Assembly: GCA_015680685.1 (NCBI GenBank)
Contig: MNCI01023742.1
Coordinates: forward strand, 516,219-580,218
Origin: Gnetum montanum
Lineage: Eukaryota; Streptophyta; Gnetopsida; Gnetales; Gnetaceae
DNA: 64,000 nucleotides
Direction: 5' to 3'
Below, one piece after another: positions 10,424-21,402 of this stretch; positions within the stretch are counted from its first letter, which is position 1; each line of letters begins with the position of its first letter. A program made the translations under genes and the position numbers. Below the pieces are notes generated by a model. It searched no databases. It was not told the origin of the DNA and saw only the letters and a program-made list of their open reading frames with translations.

Positions 10424-13400
10424 ATGGGCAAAGGAAAAGAAGTGGAAGGCCAAGGGAGGAAGGGGTCCCGATTTGACCTTTGCGGAGGAGACTGAAGCCA
10501 TGCTGCAGGGCCTGCCCAGGCCAAGGATCTCATCAAGGCCTATGACATCCCATAGGTAGGCTCTGATCCCTACCTCTGTTATATTTTTTTGCTTTCCTTT
10601 TTCAGCATAGACAGTCTCGGCTTGTACGTCGAGCGTAGGGGGTTTTCGGCGTATACGCCGAGCGTAATTTCATGGCGTGAAGTCGAATTAGCATAAACTG
10701 TCAAGGTGTAATCAGTTTTATTATCATAAGCAATTTTCCTACACTATTATGTCAGCGTAATCCATGGCGTCATGAGTTCTCTATGCGTGAAACTGTCAGT
10801 GTGATTTGTTTGTTTTATCAACGTAAATTTTCCTTACTGTGACGGCGTATACGCCGAGGGTTTGTTTAGCGTATACGCTGTGTGTGCGCAGTTGTTTTTA
10901 CAGCGTAGACCTGCTTTTCATGTTTCTGGCGTGAACCTATTTGTTGTCGGTGTAGACTATTTACGCTGAAGGCGAACTTGGGCGTATATGCTGAGGGTTT
11001 CTTCAGCGTATACGCTGAGCATAAAAGGTTCAGGAGATAGCGTAAAATAGTTCATTGTCGATGTATAAGCTGAGTTAGGCAGCGTATACGCTCAGTGTAT
11101 AGCGTATATGGTGAGTTAAGCAGCGTATTTCGCTAAGTGTAAACGATTTCGCCAACGTATATGCTGGTTTACGCGGCATATACGCTTAAACAGTTAGTAA
11201 ATTTTTAGATTTTAAGTGCTGATTCATGATGTAAAATGGTGCTTTTCGGGCTATTTTGAAGCATGGCTAATTTATCGTGGCATCTTGATTGCTTGCAGGG
11301 ATAGTAAGCACTTCCTCCTCGTTGTTGAGCTTGTCGGGGTCTTGGTATGGGTTGGCCCCATTGAGGCTGGGGAGGCTCCCCTGGATCTAACCGTGGATGA
11401 CGATGGGGTTTGGTTCAGGGAAGGCGCATGTGAATTTTTGACCTTCCTGCTAGACAATTTCGAGGTGGCCATTTGGTCGAACTTTAGCGAGGTGATCGCA
11501 TGGAGCGTGCTTGATGCAATGCTTCTGGAAGCTGCAGAGGGCGTCATGGTCTTCATAGAAGACATTGACAAGGGACCATTTGTTAACGAGGATGGTTCTA
11601 CCTGCGGACCCAAGTCAAAATGCCCATTAATGCGCGTGTGGGTACTATTGCCATGAGGGTTAGACTACCTCAACAATACTCTATTCCTAGCTGCCCATGC
11701 GCACACATTGTTCCAAAATCCTCCCAGCACAGTGTACCAAGTGGACAGGTGGGACTATTTGAGTTTATTGTTTTTCTTTTGCCATTTGGTGTTTTTTTCT
11801 TTTTTTGACATATATTTGTTTACAGGCTGAAGGTCAACCCAGACGGGACATACTTTGAGGATGAAGGACTAGCTCTTGCTTGCACTACCCTGGAGGCATT
11901 CATGACGGGCCCCACCCTTCGTGGAATCGTACTGGGTCAAACGAAGGGAGTGATCATCCATTTTCATAAGCAGTTCTCCAGAGTGTTCGTGATGTGCAAA
12001 GCTCGTGGGTGGCTTCATGAAGACTGGTCAGACAACGGGCCAGTCTTTCCTTGTGACTTTGGTAGCACATCTAAATCCGCCACTAACGGTGAGTGATAAC
12101 ATTTCCTAGATATGTTAGTGGGTTTGCCCAAATGTTTTGAGTTATGCTAATATGACCATTTTAGGTTGCTTTTACAGTTGATGTGCCCTCTGGTGGGGAT
12201 CCGGTGACAACTGGACGAACCGAGACTACCTTGTCGATGATGTTCGGGGGGTGACTAAGGCTTAGAAATGGTTGTGCAGACAAGCTCCACCATCCATCAT
12301 TCATTGCCTGGATAATTCTGGCCTCATGGAGCTCTTTACGACCCCGAGTCCCGACGTATCCATAGGGAAGATGATTGGGTTCGTGAATTCTTTTAATGAG
12401 TCTGTCTCATACTACAACACCCGGATTAAGGGTGTCAAGGTAGTTCTTCATCTGTCGCCTAAGTTCTTTTCGACCTTATTTGGCGTACCGGCAGATGGCT
12501 TGAATGTAGTGTTAGACAGAGCTCATAAAGAGCTCCAGATGATTCGTGAGTTGGAAGATTGGCTAGGCATGGCCAAGGGTGCCAAGGGATTCCCGATGCA
12601 AGGGACAGCAAAAGTTGTGGAAGTGAACGAATTATATCTACTGTTCAGGGCACGGGTATTCCCTAAAACCCTTTCCCAGGTGAAGAGTCTTGGGGTTGAG
12701 GCTGTTCATGCCATGCGAACTGTCTTGGAAACGGGCATGCGATATAACTGGGCCCAATTTTTGTTGTCGAGCATGCACAAGGGGATAGTGCGGTTGCGTT
12801 CAAATGTCGAGGCGCAATCCCACTTCACCTTTGTGTTCTTCACTGGTTACCTTCGCCGTTTTTCTGAGTTCCTGGTAGTTCGTGCAGACAACAAGTTTGT
12901 TCTGCGGGATCGAGGTCAACTATCCCACCCATGGATCAATCACTTGTATGAGACAGCTAAATCCCAAGATGCACCTGAAGGCATTGATGAATCCATTTCT
13001 ATTACTACAGGGGGAACATCTGGCGCTTCAATCCACATGCATGATAGTTTGGGATTGGAGCCAGACAACGTACCCTACACTGCTAGACGGGCAGAACGGG
13101 TCATCAAGGGGACCGTTGGCCAAGCCAAGTCAAAGCTAAAAAGGCCTGAACACGTGACTGAAGAAGTCTCCGATGTGAACCAGCCACGCGTGAAGCGCAT
13201 ATGCTTCAAGATTCCTAGTAAGCAGACCTCGCCTGCTTATTACTTTATCGTTTTCGTTTTGTTTATAACTTTTACTTCAATCGCTTATGTGTCATTGATG
13301 TTTTTAGCTTGATTTTCACAACAGTGAGCAAACAGGCTTTAGAGACTATCACCGAGGAGGAGGAGACCAACACAGAGAAGAATAATGAGGAGACCAACAT

Positions 13401-14895
13401 GGAGAAGAGCCAGGGTAGAGGAACAGAGGAGTTAAAGGAAAATACCACTGAAATCAAACCATTGGACGATCAGGATGCTGTCAACCAAATGTTCAGCAGC
13501 TTCTTTAAGGGAAATCTGGATTTGGGTGACCCCCCAGAGGGTGAGAAGGATTAGGGTACGTTTTCCTTTTTATTTCTTTTTGAATTGCTTGATCAATTGT
13601 CAAACCTATGGTATTTTATTTTCGTGTTTTTATCCTATTCAGATGAAGGCAGCGAGACCAAGACAGTGCGGTTGGACGTACCCATGAAGATGGTTCCCCC
13701 TGAGAGGACCATGGAGGTTAGTTCATCCTGTACCCGTGAGCCACTTGCTTGGACAGAAATGCCAAGTAAGATGGATTTTGTGGCTGGGATCGTGGAGGAA
13801 GTTGTTGAACGAATCCAGGAGGCCCACCCTGAAATAGGTATAAATCATTTAGAGGTTTGGAGTTTCGCATCTTTTTTATATTGTCTTAACATTTGAATTT
13901 TTCGCGTGGGTAGGTGCTAAATTGAGATGGGATCCCTCTGAAAGAATTAGCATAGAAAGTTCAACCACACTTTCCCCAGAAGTGGAACAGGTGCCAAGGT
14001 CTGTTTACGAGGGAGTTGCAAAAGGCCTTGTGCACAACGCTAAGTCGTTATGGACCTGTAGGCATTCCATTGAGCAGTTGTGGCTACAGATTCAGACAAA
14101 AGAAAAGGAAGTCTCTGAATTGTCAATGGAACGTGATGATCTGAAGGCTCGGTATGAGTTCACTGCTGCCAGACTAAGCGGCGATCACTCCTGGCGAACG
14201 TCCTAGGTTACATATACCAGATATTGGAATCTACTGAATCATCATGCATCGCTGACTCGGAGAATGGCAGAGCGTAAAGCCCAAATTGATCTCCTGAACC
14301 TTAAATGTCAAGATTGGAAAGCCTTCGCTTCCAAGGTTCGTAAGTGGGGTCAGGATGAGAAAAATTACAAACATTACTACAAGAAGTCGTTAAAAGAGGT
14401 GTCTATTAAAAAGTGCCAACTAGAGATGTTTGTGGAGGGTTTGGGTTTGCGTTCTGCCTTCGATACTTTTGCCCAAAATACAACTATGGAAATGGAGTCG
14501 CCTACAAGGGTGATCACAACTGCTTCTGGGGAAGTGTCAGTGGGCAAGTTCCCTTTGAAACGTCCTACCTAGTCGGCTGTCGACAAAGGAAAGACTTTGG
14601 CAGACGTCGACTTAGGCCTTGATGGGATAGATTGGGCTAGCATTTCAGAAGAAGAAATCCTTCATTGGCTGGAATTCGGTTTAGGGGGATCTCCTATGGT
14701 AAGCGTTTTGCCCTTATGAAGTTAATTTAATAATGTTTAAAATTTTGACATTCGCTTATTCTTATGTTGGTTGTTTCTTTTTGGTATTTTTAGGATGAAG
14801 GTGGCGGTGATGCCCAAGAAGCTGGCCCCAGTGGAGCAGGGGCCCCTGATGCTGGTGGATTCAAAGGGGACGACCCTCCTGCCCTAGATGTTTAG
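10424..14895 (+). pseudogene. Antisense eight-exon passenger gene in element A (FCP1-like pseudophosphatase / transposon-associated domain / coiled coil)
   Basis: Predicted exons: 10424-10555, 11299-11748, 11826-12088, 12178-13217, 13325-13555, 13643-13837, 13914-14698, 14794-14895. The codon phase carries correctly over junctions 1-2, 2-3, 3-4 and 4-5, and the sites follow GT-AG. Exon 1 begins MGKGKEVEG. Exons 2-3 (about residues 44-280) resemble the FCP1/NIF phosphatase fold: FLLVVELVGVLV, FEVAIWS, YLNNTLFL…NPP. The DxD nucleophile pair is replaced by E and V (11327, 11333). Exon 4 (about 345 residues) has KGVKVV…FGVPADG and recalls plant transposon-associated domains. Exon 5 is Glu-rich, exons 6-7 form a coiled coil, and exon 8 is Gly/Ala/Asp-rich. 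Breaks: a one-base insertion in exon 1, CGA-to-TGA near 11655, a one-base deletion near 12250, TAG at about 12265, and a stop near 13552. The function is unknown; the FCP1 assignment is by eye. Confidence 0.75.
10556..11298 (+). repeat. Intron 1 of the antisense gene, array of GCGTATACGC palindromes (element A)
   Basis: The intron starts GTAGGC and ends TTGCTTGCAG. Between 10615 and 11190 it contains many near-copies of a perfect palindrome. Examples are GGCGTATACGCC (about 10649-10660) and TCAGCGTATACGCTGA (11003-11018, 16 bases, self-complementary). Element B has the same array in the same intron (36420-36880). The same motif fills the LTRs and the 5' leader. Confidence 0.8.
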
Positions 14896-15391
14896 CGTTT
14901 TAATTTTTAAGTTTTTTGTTGTTTTTTTACTCAGATTTATACCGGAATTGTAACTTGAAAATTTTGAGATGGATGAAAATAGTTGACACTTGTACTTGTA
15001 CAACATTGCATATAAGAAAGTTTTTGTTGATTTTGAATTTAATTGTAAACACGACACAGAAATGTAAAATATTTTGGTTCATTTTCTGTTTTAAGTGCAA
15101 TGCGGAAATGTAATTATAAAAGATAAATGAAAACCACGTACTAGTTTATGGCCATTTCGGGCCCTAGTGTAATCAGGAAATACTTTGAAGGATGCGGATA
15201 GATTTCTTGGTTGACCGATCATTACTGATCATGGTTGGTTTTATGTCATTGCGGACATGATAGTTTAACGTCATTCCGGACTGGGACTGTGGCTTAGTGT
15301 TTTTTTTTGTTTTTGTTTTTGTCTTATCGTAGTTTAACGTCATTTCAGACATGTTATAGTTTAACGTCTTTTCGGACTGGGCGTGTTGCTA
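14896..15391. other. Convergent region between the antisense gene and protease (element A)
   Basis: The plus-strand gene ends at 14895 and the minus-strand gag-protease frame ends at 15392, so the two blocks converge. The sequence is AT-rich after the stop. From 15140 to 15382 it carries five to six boundary repeats (CTAGTTTATGGCCATTTCGG, TAGTTTAACGTCATTCCGG). A frame at 14916-15113 is not conserved in element B and I reject it. Confidence 0.65.
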
Positions 15392-18300
15392 TTATTGTAA
15401 TATTTTTTTGATTTTCTTCCTTTTAATGTTAGGCGATATGTCAACGGGTATGATTTTGTATTTAGCGTCCCCTTCGCTGATCACATTGAATGGTAACTCG
15501 GTCCAAGGGATGTCTGATGGAGTGGTTCCTGTGTCAGTGTTTTTAGACGTTTTGGTAGTTGACATGATTTCTGTGTTAGTTTCTAATTGGGAATCCATAT
15601 GTACAGTGTCAGATGCAAGCATTTCTATTTTAGGAGACTCTTGTTCCGCATCTAAAGGTTTACTACTTACCGGTGGTGGCGGATTCTTTTCATTTCGACT
15701 AGGCTTTTCGAGGTCGACCTCTGAGCCTTGGTCCATGTCCATGTATGATGAAATGATAGGAGTAGCTGCTTCCCCGTGTATGATGATTTCAACGCCCTCA
15801 TAAGGCAGGTGAATTTCTTGGTGTATAGGGGAGGAGACAGCTCTCAGTTGGGCCAACGAGGGTCTTCCCAATATTAGGTTGAATCCTGGCATTTCATCAA
15901 CCGCTAGGAAGTTGGCAGATGTAGGGAATTGGTCTCCCGCTATGAAATCTAAGGTTATTATGCCTTTTACCATTATGCATGACCCGCTGAATGACTTTAA
16001 ACATGTAGTTGTGGTTGGTTTAATTAACTCAGTAAGCCCTAGTTGCTCAATGATAGGGTATGGCACAACGTTTGTTGTGGCTCCATCATCTACGTGGACC
16101 CTATGTATTTTGAACTGGTTTATACGTGTCGTTATGAACATGGGGGCTGTTGTTATCTCTCGTGTTTTCTTGTCCACCTTAATGTTCTCATCATGAAAGC
16201 TTAAGGGTTTAGGAGTAGTCCCGTGAGGAAAGTACATTACCGCATGAATGGAGGGTTCGTTTGGAGGCAAGTCCTTGCTTACTGGGATCGACGTTAACAT
16301 ATGTACTAAAGCTTCCCGATGTGTTTAGGATGTTAGAACCAAGTCGTACAAGCTTAGTGAACTGTTCTTTTGTTCCAATGCTTGGGTGACTTGTGTCAAG
16401 GCCATTGCGAAGTCTCCACTGTTGGGGATGTTTTTATCAACGATGACTAGATCCATTGGGCCTAACAGTTTTATTTCACGTTTTGTTGATTTGTCATTCT
16501 TGGTCGGAATTGTCGTTTTAGGTGGTTCATGTTTTTTAGACGATTCACCTTCGTTGCTTGTGTTTGGTTGGTTGTTAGATGACGACATGGGTACAGAGTT
16601 AAGCGGAGTGGGCTTAGGTGGCCCCACAGCCAGCCGTTGGCGTTCTTTCTCCACACGTTCATGCGTAAGCCTATCTGCTAGGCGTTCTCGTGTATGGTGT
16701 GGAGGTGGGACTGGTCTTGGCACCTCAGGTTGCCTTGGGACTTTTACCACATATGGAGCTGGGTGGGGTTGCGGTTGTACCATCGGATGTGATTAGTTAG
16801 AAGGCTGGCCAGGTACCCTAATGACGTAGGGGCTAGGTTCGCCTTGCGTTTGTGATGTGGAGGCTCGGTAATCATCAGGATTTTTGGGTATCCTAACGAC
16901 ATAGGGGGTTGGTTTTGCCGGAGGTTGGACCTCCACTATTGTGACTGCTGGTGGTACTCGGACTATGAAAGGGGTAGGCCGAGTATGAGGGGTTGGTGCA
17001 TTTGAGGGAATGACGGGAGGGACACGCACCACATATGGCTTGTCGCATGTCATGGTGTTAGACATTGTTACAGCTGGGGCATCTGAACAACATATGGTCG
17101 CTATGAGGCATGCAGTGGTTGGGGCATGGATGTGGACACAGGAGCAGGAATGCGAACTATAAACGGCCTGTCGGATGTTTGTTGTGTGCACTCAGGGTAG
17201 ATGGTGTTGATGTTGGATGCCTTGGAATCATCATCAAGATAGATTGTATTAATAACATACAGTGCCTCTTTAGTGTTCAAAGGGTCTTTATAGACCCCCA
17301 TAGCTTGATTCTGCGGTTGGATTGGGTTGGCCTCGTCGAAGGTGATTTGGTCGTCGTCGATCATCCACTATAAATCCTGCTTCAAGGTGAAATAGTAATC
17401 TGTACCGTGCCCGTTTCGTTGATGGTAATCGCAAAAGCGATCCATTCTGAAACCTTTGGGTATGGGAGGCTCATCCGGTGTTGCTAGGCTTGGGTTCTGA
17501 ACAAGTTGATAGAACCTATCGTGTCTCTGGATTGCTGCAAGGGATAACTATTTATGCTTCATAAACCCAGCCTTCAAGAGTTGATCGAAGAGCTAGGATG
17601 GCTTCATTGGCAGAGGCGTGTATTGAGAGGGTTCTTTCCTCTCGAAATTTCACGTATGGTTTGTTGGGTTATGTTGTGATGATGATTCTTGCGCGGTTGT
17701 TGGAGTTGGTTTATTGTAATTAGTAGGGGTCATTGGCGATTTGTTTTGTTGTTGCGCCCTTGCTATCGCCGCTATAGTTGCCTTAGCCTTCTCTTTATCT
17801 TTTTTAGTGTGTTGACTTTTAAAGGCTACGTATGCAGGGTCATGGCTGTTTTGGGCTACGTCTTCTATGTTTTTAATTTGTACAAATGCTTGGTTAATAT
17901 TACGCGCATTAAGGTAGTATAGCTTGGATTTAAAGAAATCGTTAACGACCCCTTTTAGAATAGTAAGCAGGTAGGTATGGGAGATTGGCTCATGCAGCTC
18001 GTTGAGAGTGGTGCTCCACCTTTGAATAAATTTCTATACCGATTCAAGCGGTGATTTTGACCTGTATGAGGCTATCCAGTGTGGCCTCAGGTTTCAAGTT
18101 GTATTTGAACCTGGTCACAAACTGGTATAATAAGTCTTCCAAGGAGAAGATGGAATTCCTTGACAGCGCCTGATACCAATTAAGTGCTCTCCCCATGAGG
18201 GACATGGCGAACACTCGGAGAATGGCATGGGACCATGCCTGGAGTAGCGCGCATTCTAACATAAATGTTATTAAATGAGCATTGGGGTTTGTCTCGCCGT

Positions 18301-19567
18301 TGTATTTGGTCAGTGTTGGTAAGGAGAAGCCTTTGGGCAAAGTTAAGGGTGGGACAGAAGAACTGATGGGGTCATCATGGTAGAAGTCCACTACCTTCAA
18401 TTCCCCATCGGCGGCTGTTTTGAGACGTTTTACCTCATCGGTTAATTCTTGCATCATTTTTTGGCGTCTACCCAATCTTGGGCACTCGGTAACATGGCAG
18501 CTTGAGGTTGTGGTATATTGTGTGGGTTAGACTATTGGACAGTGGGTTGAAAGATGGAGAGTTGTGCGGTCGGTGGTTGTGCTTGTGGAAAGTTTACAGT
18601 GGGTGGTACTAAAGACGACGCGTTATAGGGAAAAGGTTGTTGTTGCTATGGTTGCGGCTATACCGGGGGAGTGTTGGCTGGTGGCACCGTGTGGGGTGGC
18701 AAGTGGTGGTGGGAGGGTTGGTGTGACAGAACACCCATTGTTGGCCATTGCCCGGCCACGTTGTACGAAGGGACTCCTTGTTGGGTTACGGCGGTCGAGG
18801 GGGCTGCATGCGTTTGAATGTGTGGGATGTAATGAGCGGATGTGGATGCCAGTATCACATGTGGCATCCCTATCACTCAGGGTGGGAATGTCACTCCCAT
18901 GCTATTGGGAGGAGGTGGTGCTTATGAGGACGAGCTTGCAACTACAGCGGGGATGATTGTGAGAGGGAATGTGTTGGGTTGGGAGTCGCTCGGGGGAAGA
19001 ATATGGACTAGCGCTGATGTCTCTGGTGGCGGTACTTGGGCCTGGGTGATCCTAAGGGGTTGGAGGGGCATGATCTCCCCTATGTCTGGATGAAAAATAT
19101 GGTTGATATGGTTTTACGGACTGAGGGTGTGATAGGAGTCCTCGTGCTCTGATTGGGCAGCGAATTCGTCCTCTTCTTTCAGTTGGGGATCCACCGTAGG
19201 GTGATCCAACGCTCCTGTGCAGGAGGAGCTATGTGATGAGCTCCGATTACTGCTCTAGAACAGGGATTACATCATACGGGGAAGGGATGAACTCGTGTCC
19301 CCCCCTGTAAAAGAGTTTGAACTACCTCTTTACTTCCATTTCAGCTTGATCCATAGCCAGGCCGGCCTGTATCTTAATACATATGAAGTTATACTGGTCC
19401 TGGGTTATAATGTTGGAGGCTGGGTTCCTCCCTTGTAACCTTAAGGATCGACAGGGCCCCGCTGTGGGTTGTACTCCCGGGTGTTGTGCGACAGGCTGTT
19501 GGACAGCCATGGTGTCTAGGATGTTAGTGGCTTGGGTAGTGGCAGCGGTGGTGTTGACAGGGTTCAT
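15392..19567 (-). pseudogene. gag: Element A gag-protease (decayed)
   Basis: The start at 19567 (MNPVNTTA) matches element B at 45351. The N-terminal part has SLRLQGRNPASN, shared as SLRIQN with elements C and D. The retrotransposon Gag domain is at 18475-18044 (LPTLTKYNGETNPNAHLITF, FVTRFKYNLKPEATLDSLIQ). It is followed by a Cys-His box CDYHQRNGHGTDYY (near 17400) and a Pro-rich section with seven variants of PYVVRVP (17190-16730). The aspartic protease at 16300-15600 has HVDDGATTNVVPYP with DGAT as active-site signature, and FNLILGRPSLAQL. The end is KRKKIKKILQ. Several in-frame stops and a frameshift near 17090-17100 break it. The product would be capsid and maturation protease for virus-like particles. 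Confidence 0.85.
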
Positions 19568-20176
19568 GATGATATGTTGCGGATGTGAAACGGTCTGAAG
19601 ATGCGAAATTAATGTACTGCGCAGCGTGTAGTGTATGCACTTTAGCTAAAGAGTATAATGACAGCATATATAGCATATATGTACGTAGCGTATATGGTCA
19701 GCGTAGACGAGTCTACGGCGTAAGTCGGTCAGCGTATACGCTAGACAGCGTGTACAGCGTAAAAGGGTGCAGCGTAAAACAGGATAAAGGGTGCAACGTA
19801 AAAACAAGATACAACATAAAACAAATCTAAGGCGTAAAGAATGGCAGGGACAAAGTTGGCATACAACGTAGATAAGGTCTTCAGCGTAAAATCGTGCAGC
19901 ATAAATAGATGATAGCGTAGCGTAAACTATGCGGTGTTAGTAAAATGTGCAGTGTAAACTTTAATAGCTTTATGTGTGGCGTAGAGAAAATCTACAGAGT
20001 AAAATGTGTAGCATGTGTGTGTGCCAGCGTATACGCTGGGGTTTCTATGGACAGAGTCCACGTGAAGTTGGCAGCGTAGACGTTGAAAGACTTGCAGGGA
20101 ATGAGTCTTGAACAGGGCAGTAAGAACGCTGATGAGCGTAGACACTTGGGAATGTACAGGCAAGGTTTTAGGTGGA
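19568..20176 (-). other. 5' leader of element A with GCGTATACGC and GCGTAAA repeats
   Basis: Non-coding. From about 19670 to 20160 it contains repeated GCGTAAA, GCGTAGA and GCGTATACGC units. The layout matches the leader of element B (45410-45950), so this is a family trait rather than chance low complexity. Confidence 0.7.
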
Positions 20177-20195
20177 GGCCCTCCTTCTAGCGCCA
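20177..20195 (-). other. Primer binding site of element A
   Basis: On the minus strand TGGCGCTAGAAGGAGGGCC begins five bases (GAAAT) after the LTR end. It starts with TGG, as expected for pairing with a tRNA 3' CCA. B, C and D carry TGGCGGTAG…, TGACACTAG… and TGGTGCTAG… with the same AAGGAGGGCC tail. I cannot name the tRNA. Confidence 0.75.
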
Positions 20196-20200
20196 ATTTC

Positions 20201-21356
20201 TATACCACCTGAAATCGTCGGTCCCCGGCTGGAAGGAAACATAGATCGTGGGATCGTAGGGCATGCACAGAAGACCCTACCTTCGCCTGAGGGTGAGCTG
20301 GAATCCACGAAGGTAGAGTACCTTGGGTGGTCCACACGTGTATCAGACAAGGATTTCCCCGAACGTATACCAAAGTGCTACACGCTAGGTTATGCGTAAA
20401 CGGCGTGATGGGTGTAAACGAGAGCGTAAACAGCATAACAGATGTGGACAGGGCGTAAATGTAAATGAGTGTAAATAGACACACATGTAAGAAATTAGCG
20501 TAAACTCTAAATAATGGTATTATAGAGTCAAAGTATAGTGCACCAGTCTAACGCAGTTGTGATGGAACACAAGGCGGATGAAAAGCTCCGATGGATGCAG
20601 GGATGACTCGGCTGGTTCACACGGTAGGCGGAGCGTAGAGACTATGTGCACGATGTATAGGGCTTTCCAGTGTAAGAGGGTTTTAGCTCTGGTGCGTAGC
20701 GTAATTGCTCTTGGGTATGCTCTAGGATTTTTGCCAACCGACCTCGATGAAGTGGAAAATGGGGGTTTTTATACTGATTGTTACGCTAGACTCAGGTTAG
20801 GAGACACGTGGCGCGTTGACCGGGTGAACACAATTTACAAATATACAACATATTACATCTGCTGGGCGTATACACGGGGCATATACGTAGGGCGTATATG
20901 CTACATTAGGCCAGCTTATACGCTGGACGTGTTGGACGTGTGAACTTGGGTGGAGATACTATGGACGTTGGGTGTATACGCTGGGCATATACGCTGATGG
21001 ATGCTGGGCATATACGCTAGGGCGTATACGCTGACGGTTGCCGACTTGCTTCAATTCTTGCTCTTCAGTGCTGCCTTCATGCATCTGTTGCATCTGTTGT
21101 ACCTACCGAGCGTACATGTGAGGCGTGTACGTCGGGCGTGTAAGTTGGATGTCTACGCTGAGCATATACGCTGCGCTTGTGAACTTGGGCGTATATGCTA
21201 GGCGTATACGCTAGCACAGTATCCTTAGTGAAAACTAAGTATTTCGATCCCCAAAGTTGTTGTGTGTGACATCAAATGTAGCCATGGTTGTCCGTGGGTC
21301 TCAGGGACCTGCTTTTTGCTGGAGAAGTACCAAGCTCGAAATTTTGTGGTGTTTCA
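20201..21356 (-). repeat. 5' LTR of element A
   Basis: It is 1,156 bp, in plus view TATACCACCTGAAATC…GTGGTGTTTCA; the terminal CA on the element strand is mutated to TA. The minus-strand TATA box is TATAAAAA (plus 20766-20773). The palindrome array is at 20866-21220. It directs transcription leftwards into the leader and gag. Confidence 0.9.
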
Positions 21357-21402
21357 AACATCTCTCAAGCCCATCCTCTAGAGGTTAATAAAGAGGGGTC
21401 AA
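21357..21402 (+). other. 3' untranslated region and polypurine tract of element E, right part
   Basis: It continues 3764 after removal of element A and one target copy. The polypurine tract TAAAGAGGGGTCAA (21389-21402) directly precedes the LTR start TGAAACATCCC. Confidence 0.8.

Larger units (their letters stand above)
3765..21356 (-). mobile_element. Element A: complete nested Tat-like Ty3/gypsy retrotransposon, about 17.6 kb, with antisense passenger gene
   Basis: Read on the minus strand the order is 5' LTR (21356-20201), primer site, leader, gag and protease (19567-15392), a gene in the opposite direction (10157-14895, plus strand), reverse transcriptase, RNase H, archaeal-type RNase H and integrase (9760-6299), 3' untranslated part, polypurine tract and 3' LTR (4866-3765). 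Flanking five-base sequences are AACGT (3760-3764) and AACAT (21357-21361), a target duplication with one transition. Joining the flanks restores the 3' end of element E. Both LTRs and all coding parts carry mutations, so the copy is old and not autonomous. Element B has the same layout. Confidence 0.9.

Noticed and set aside
11272-11613. Minus-strand ORF opposite exon 2
   Set aside because: It is the complement of the conserved exon 2. The FCP1-like pattern and phase are on the plus strand.
12272-13312. A single-exon host gene of 346 codons
   Set aside because: It is exon 4 of the antisense gene. Related sequence with flanking exons is in the same place in elements B and C, and splice phases connect it to neighbours.
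20160-20200. tRNA gene at the primer site
   Set aside because: Only a 19-base TGG-starting stretch is present; no cloverleaf can be formed with the neighbouring bases.
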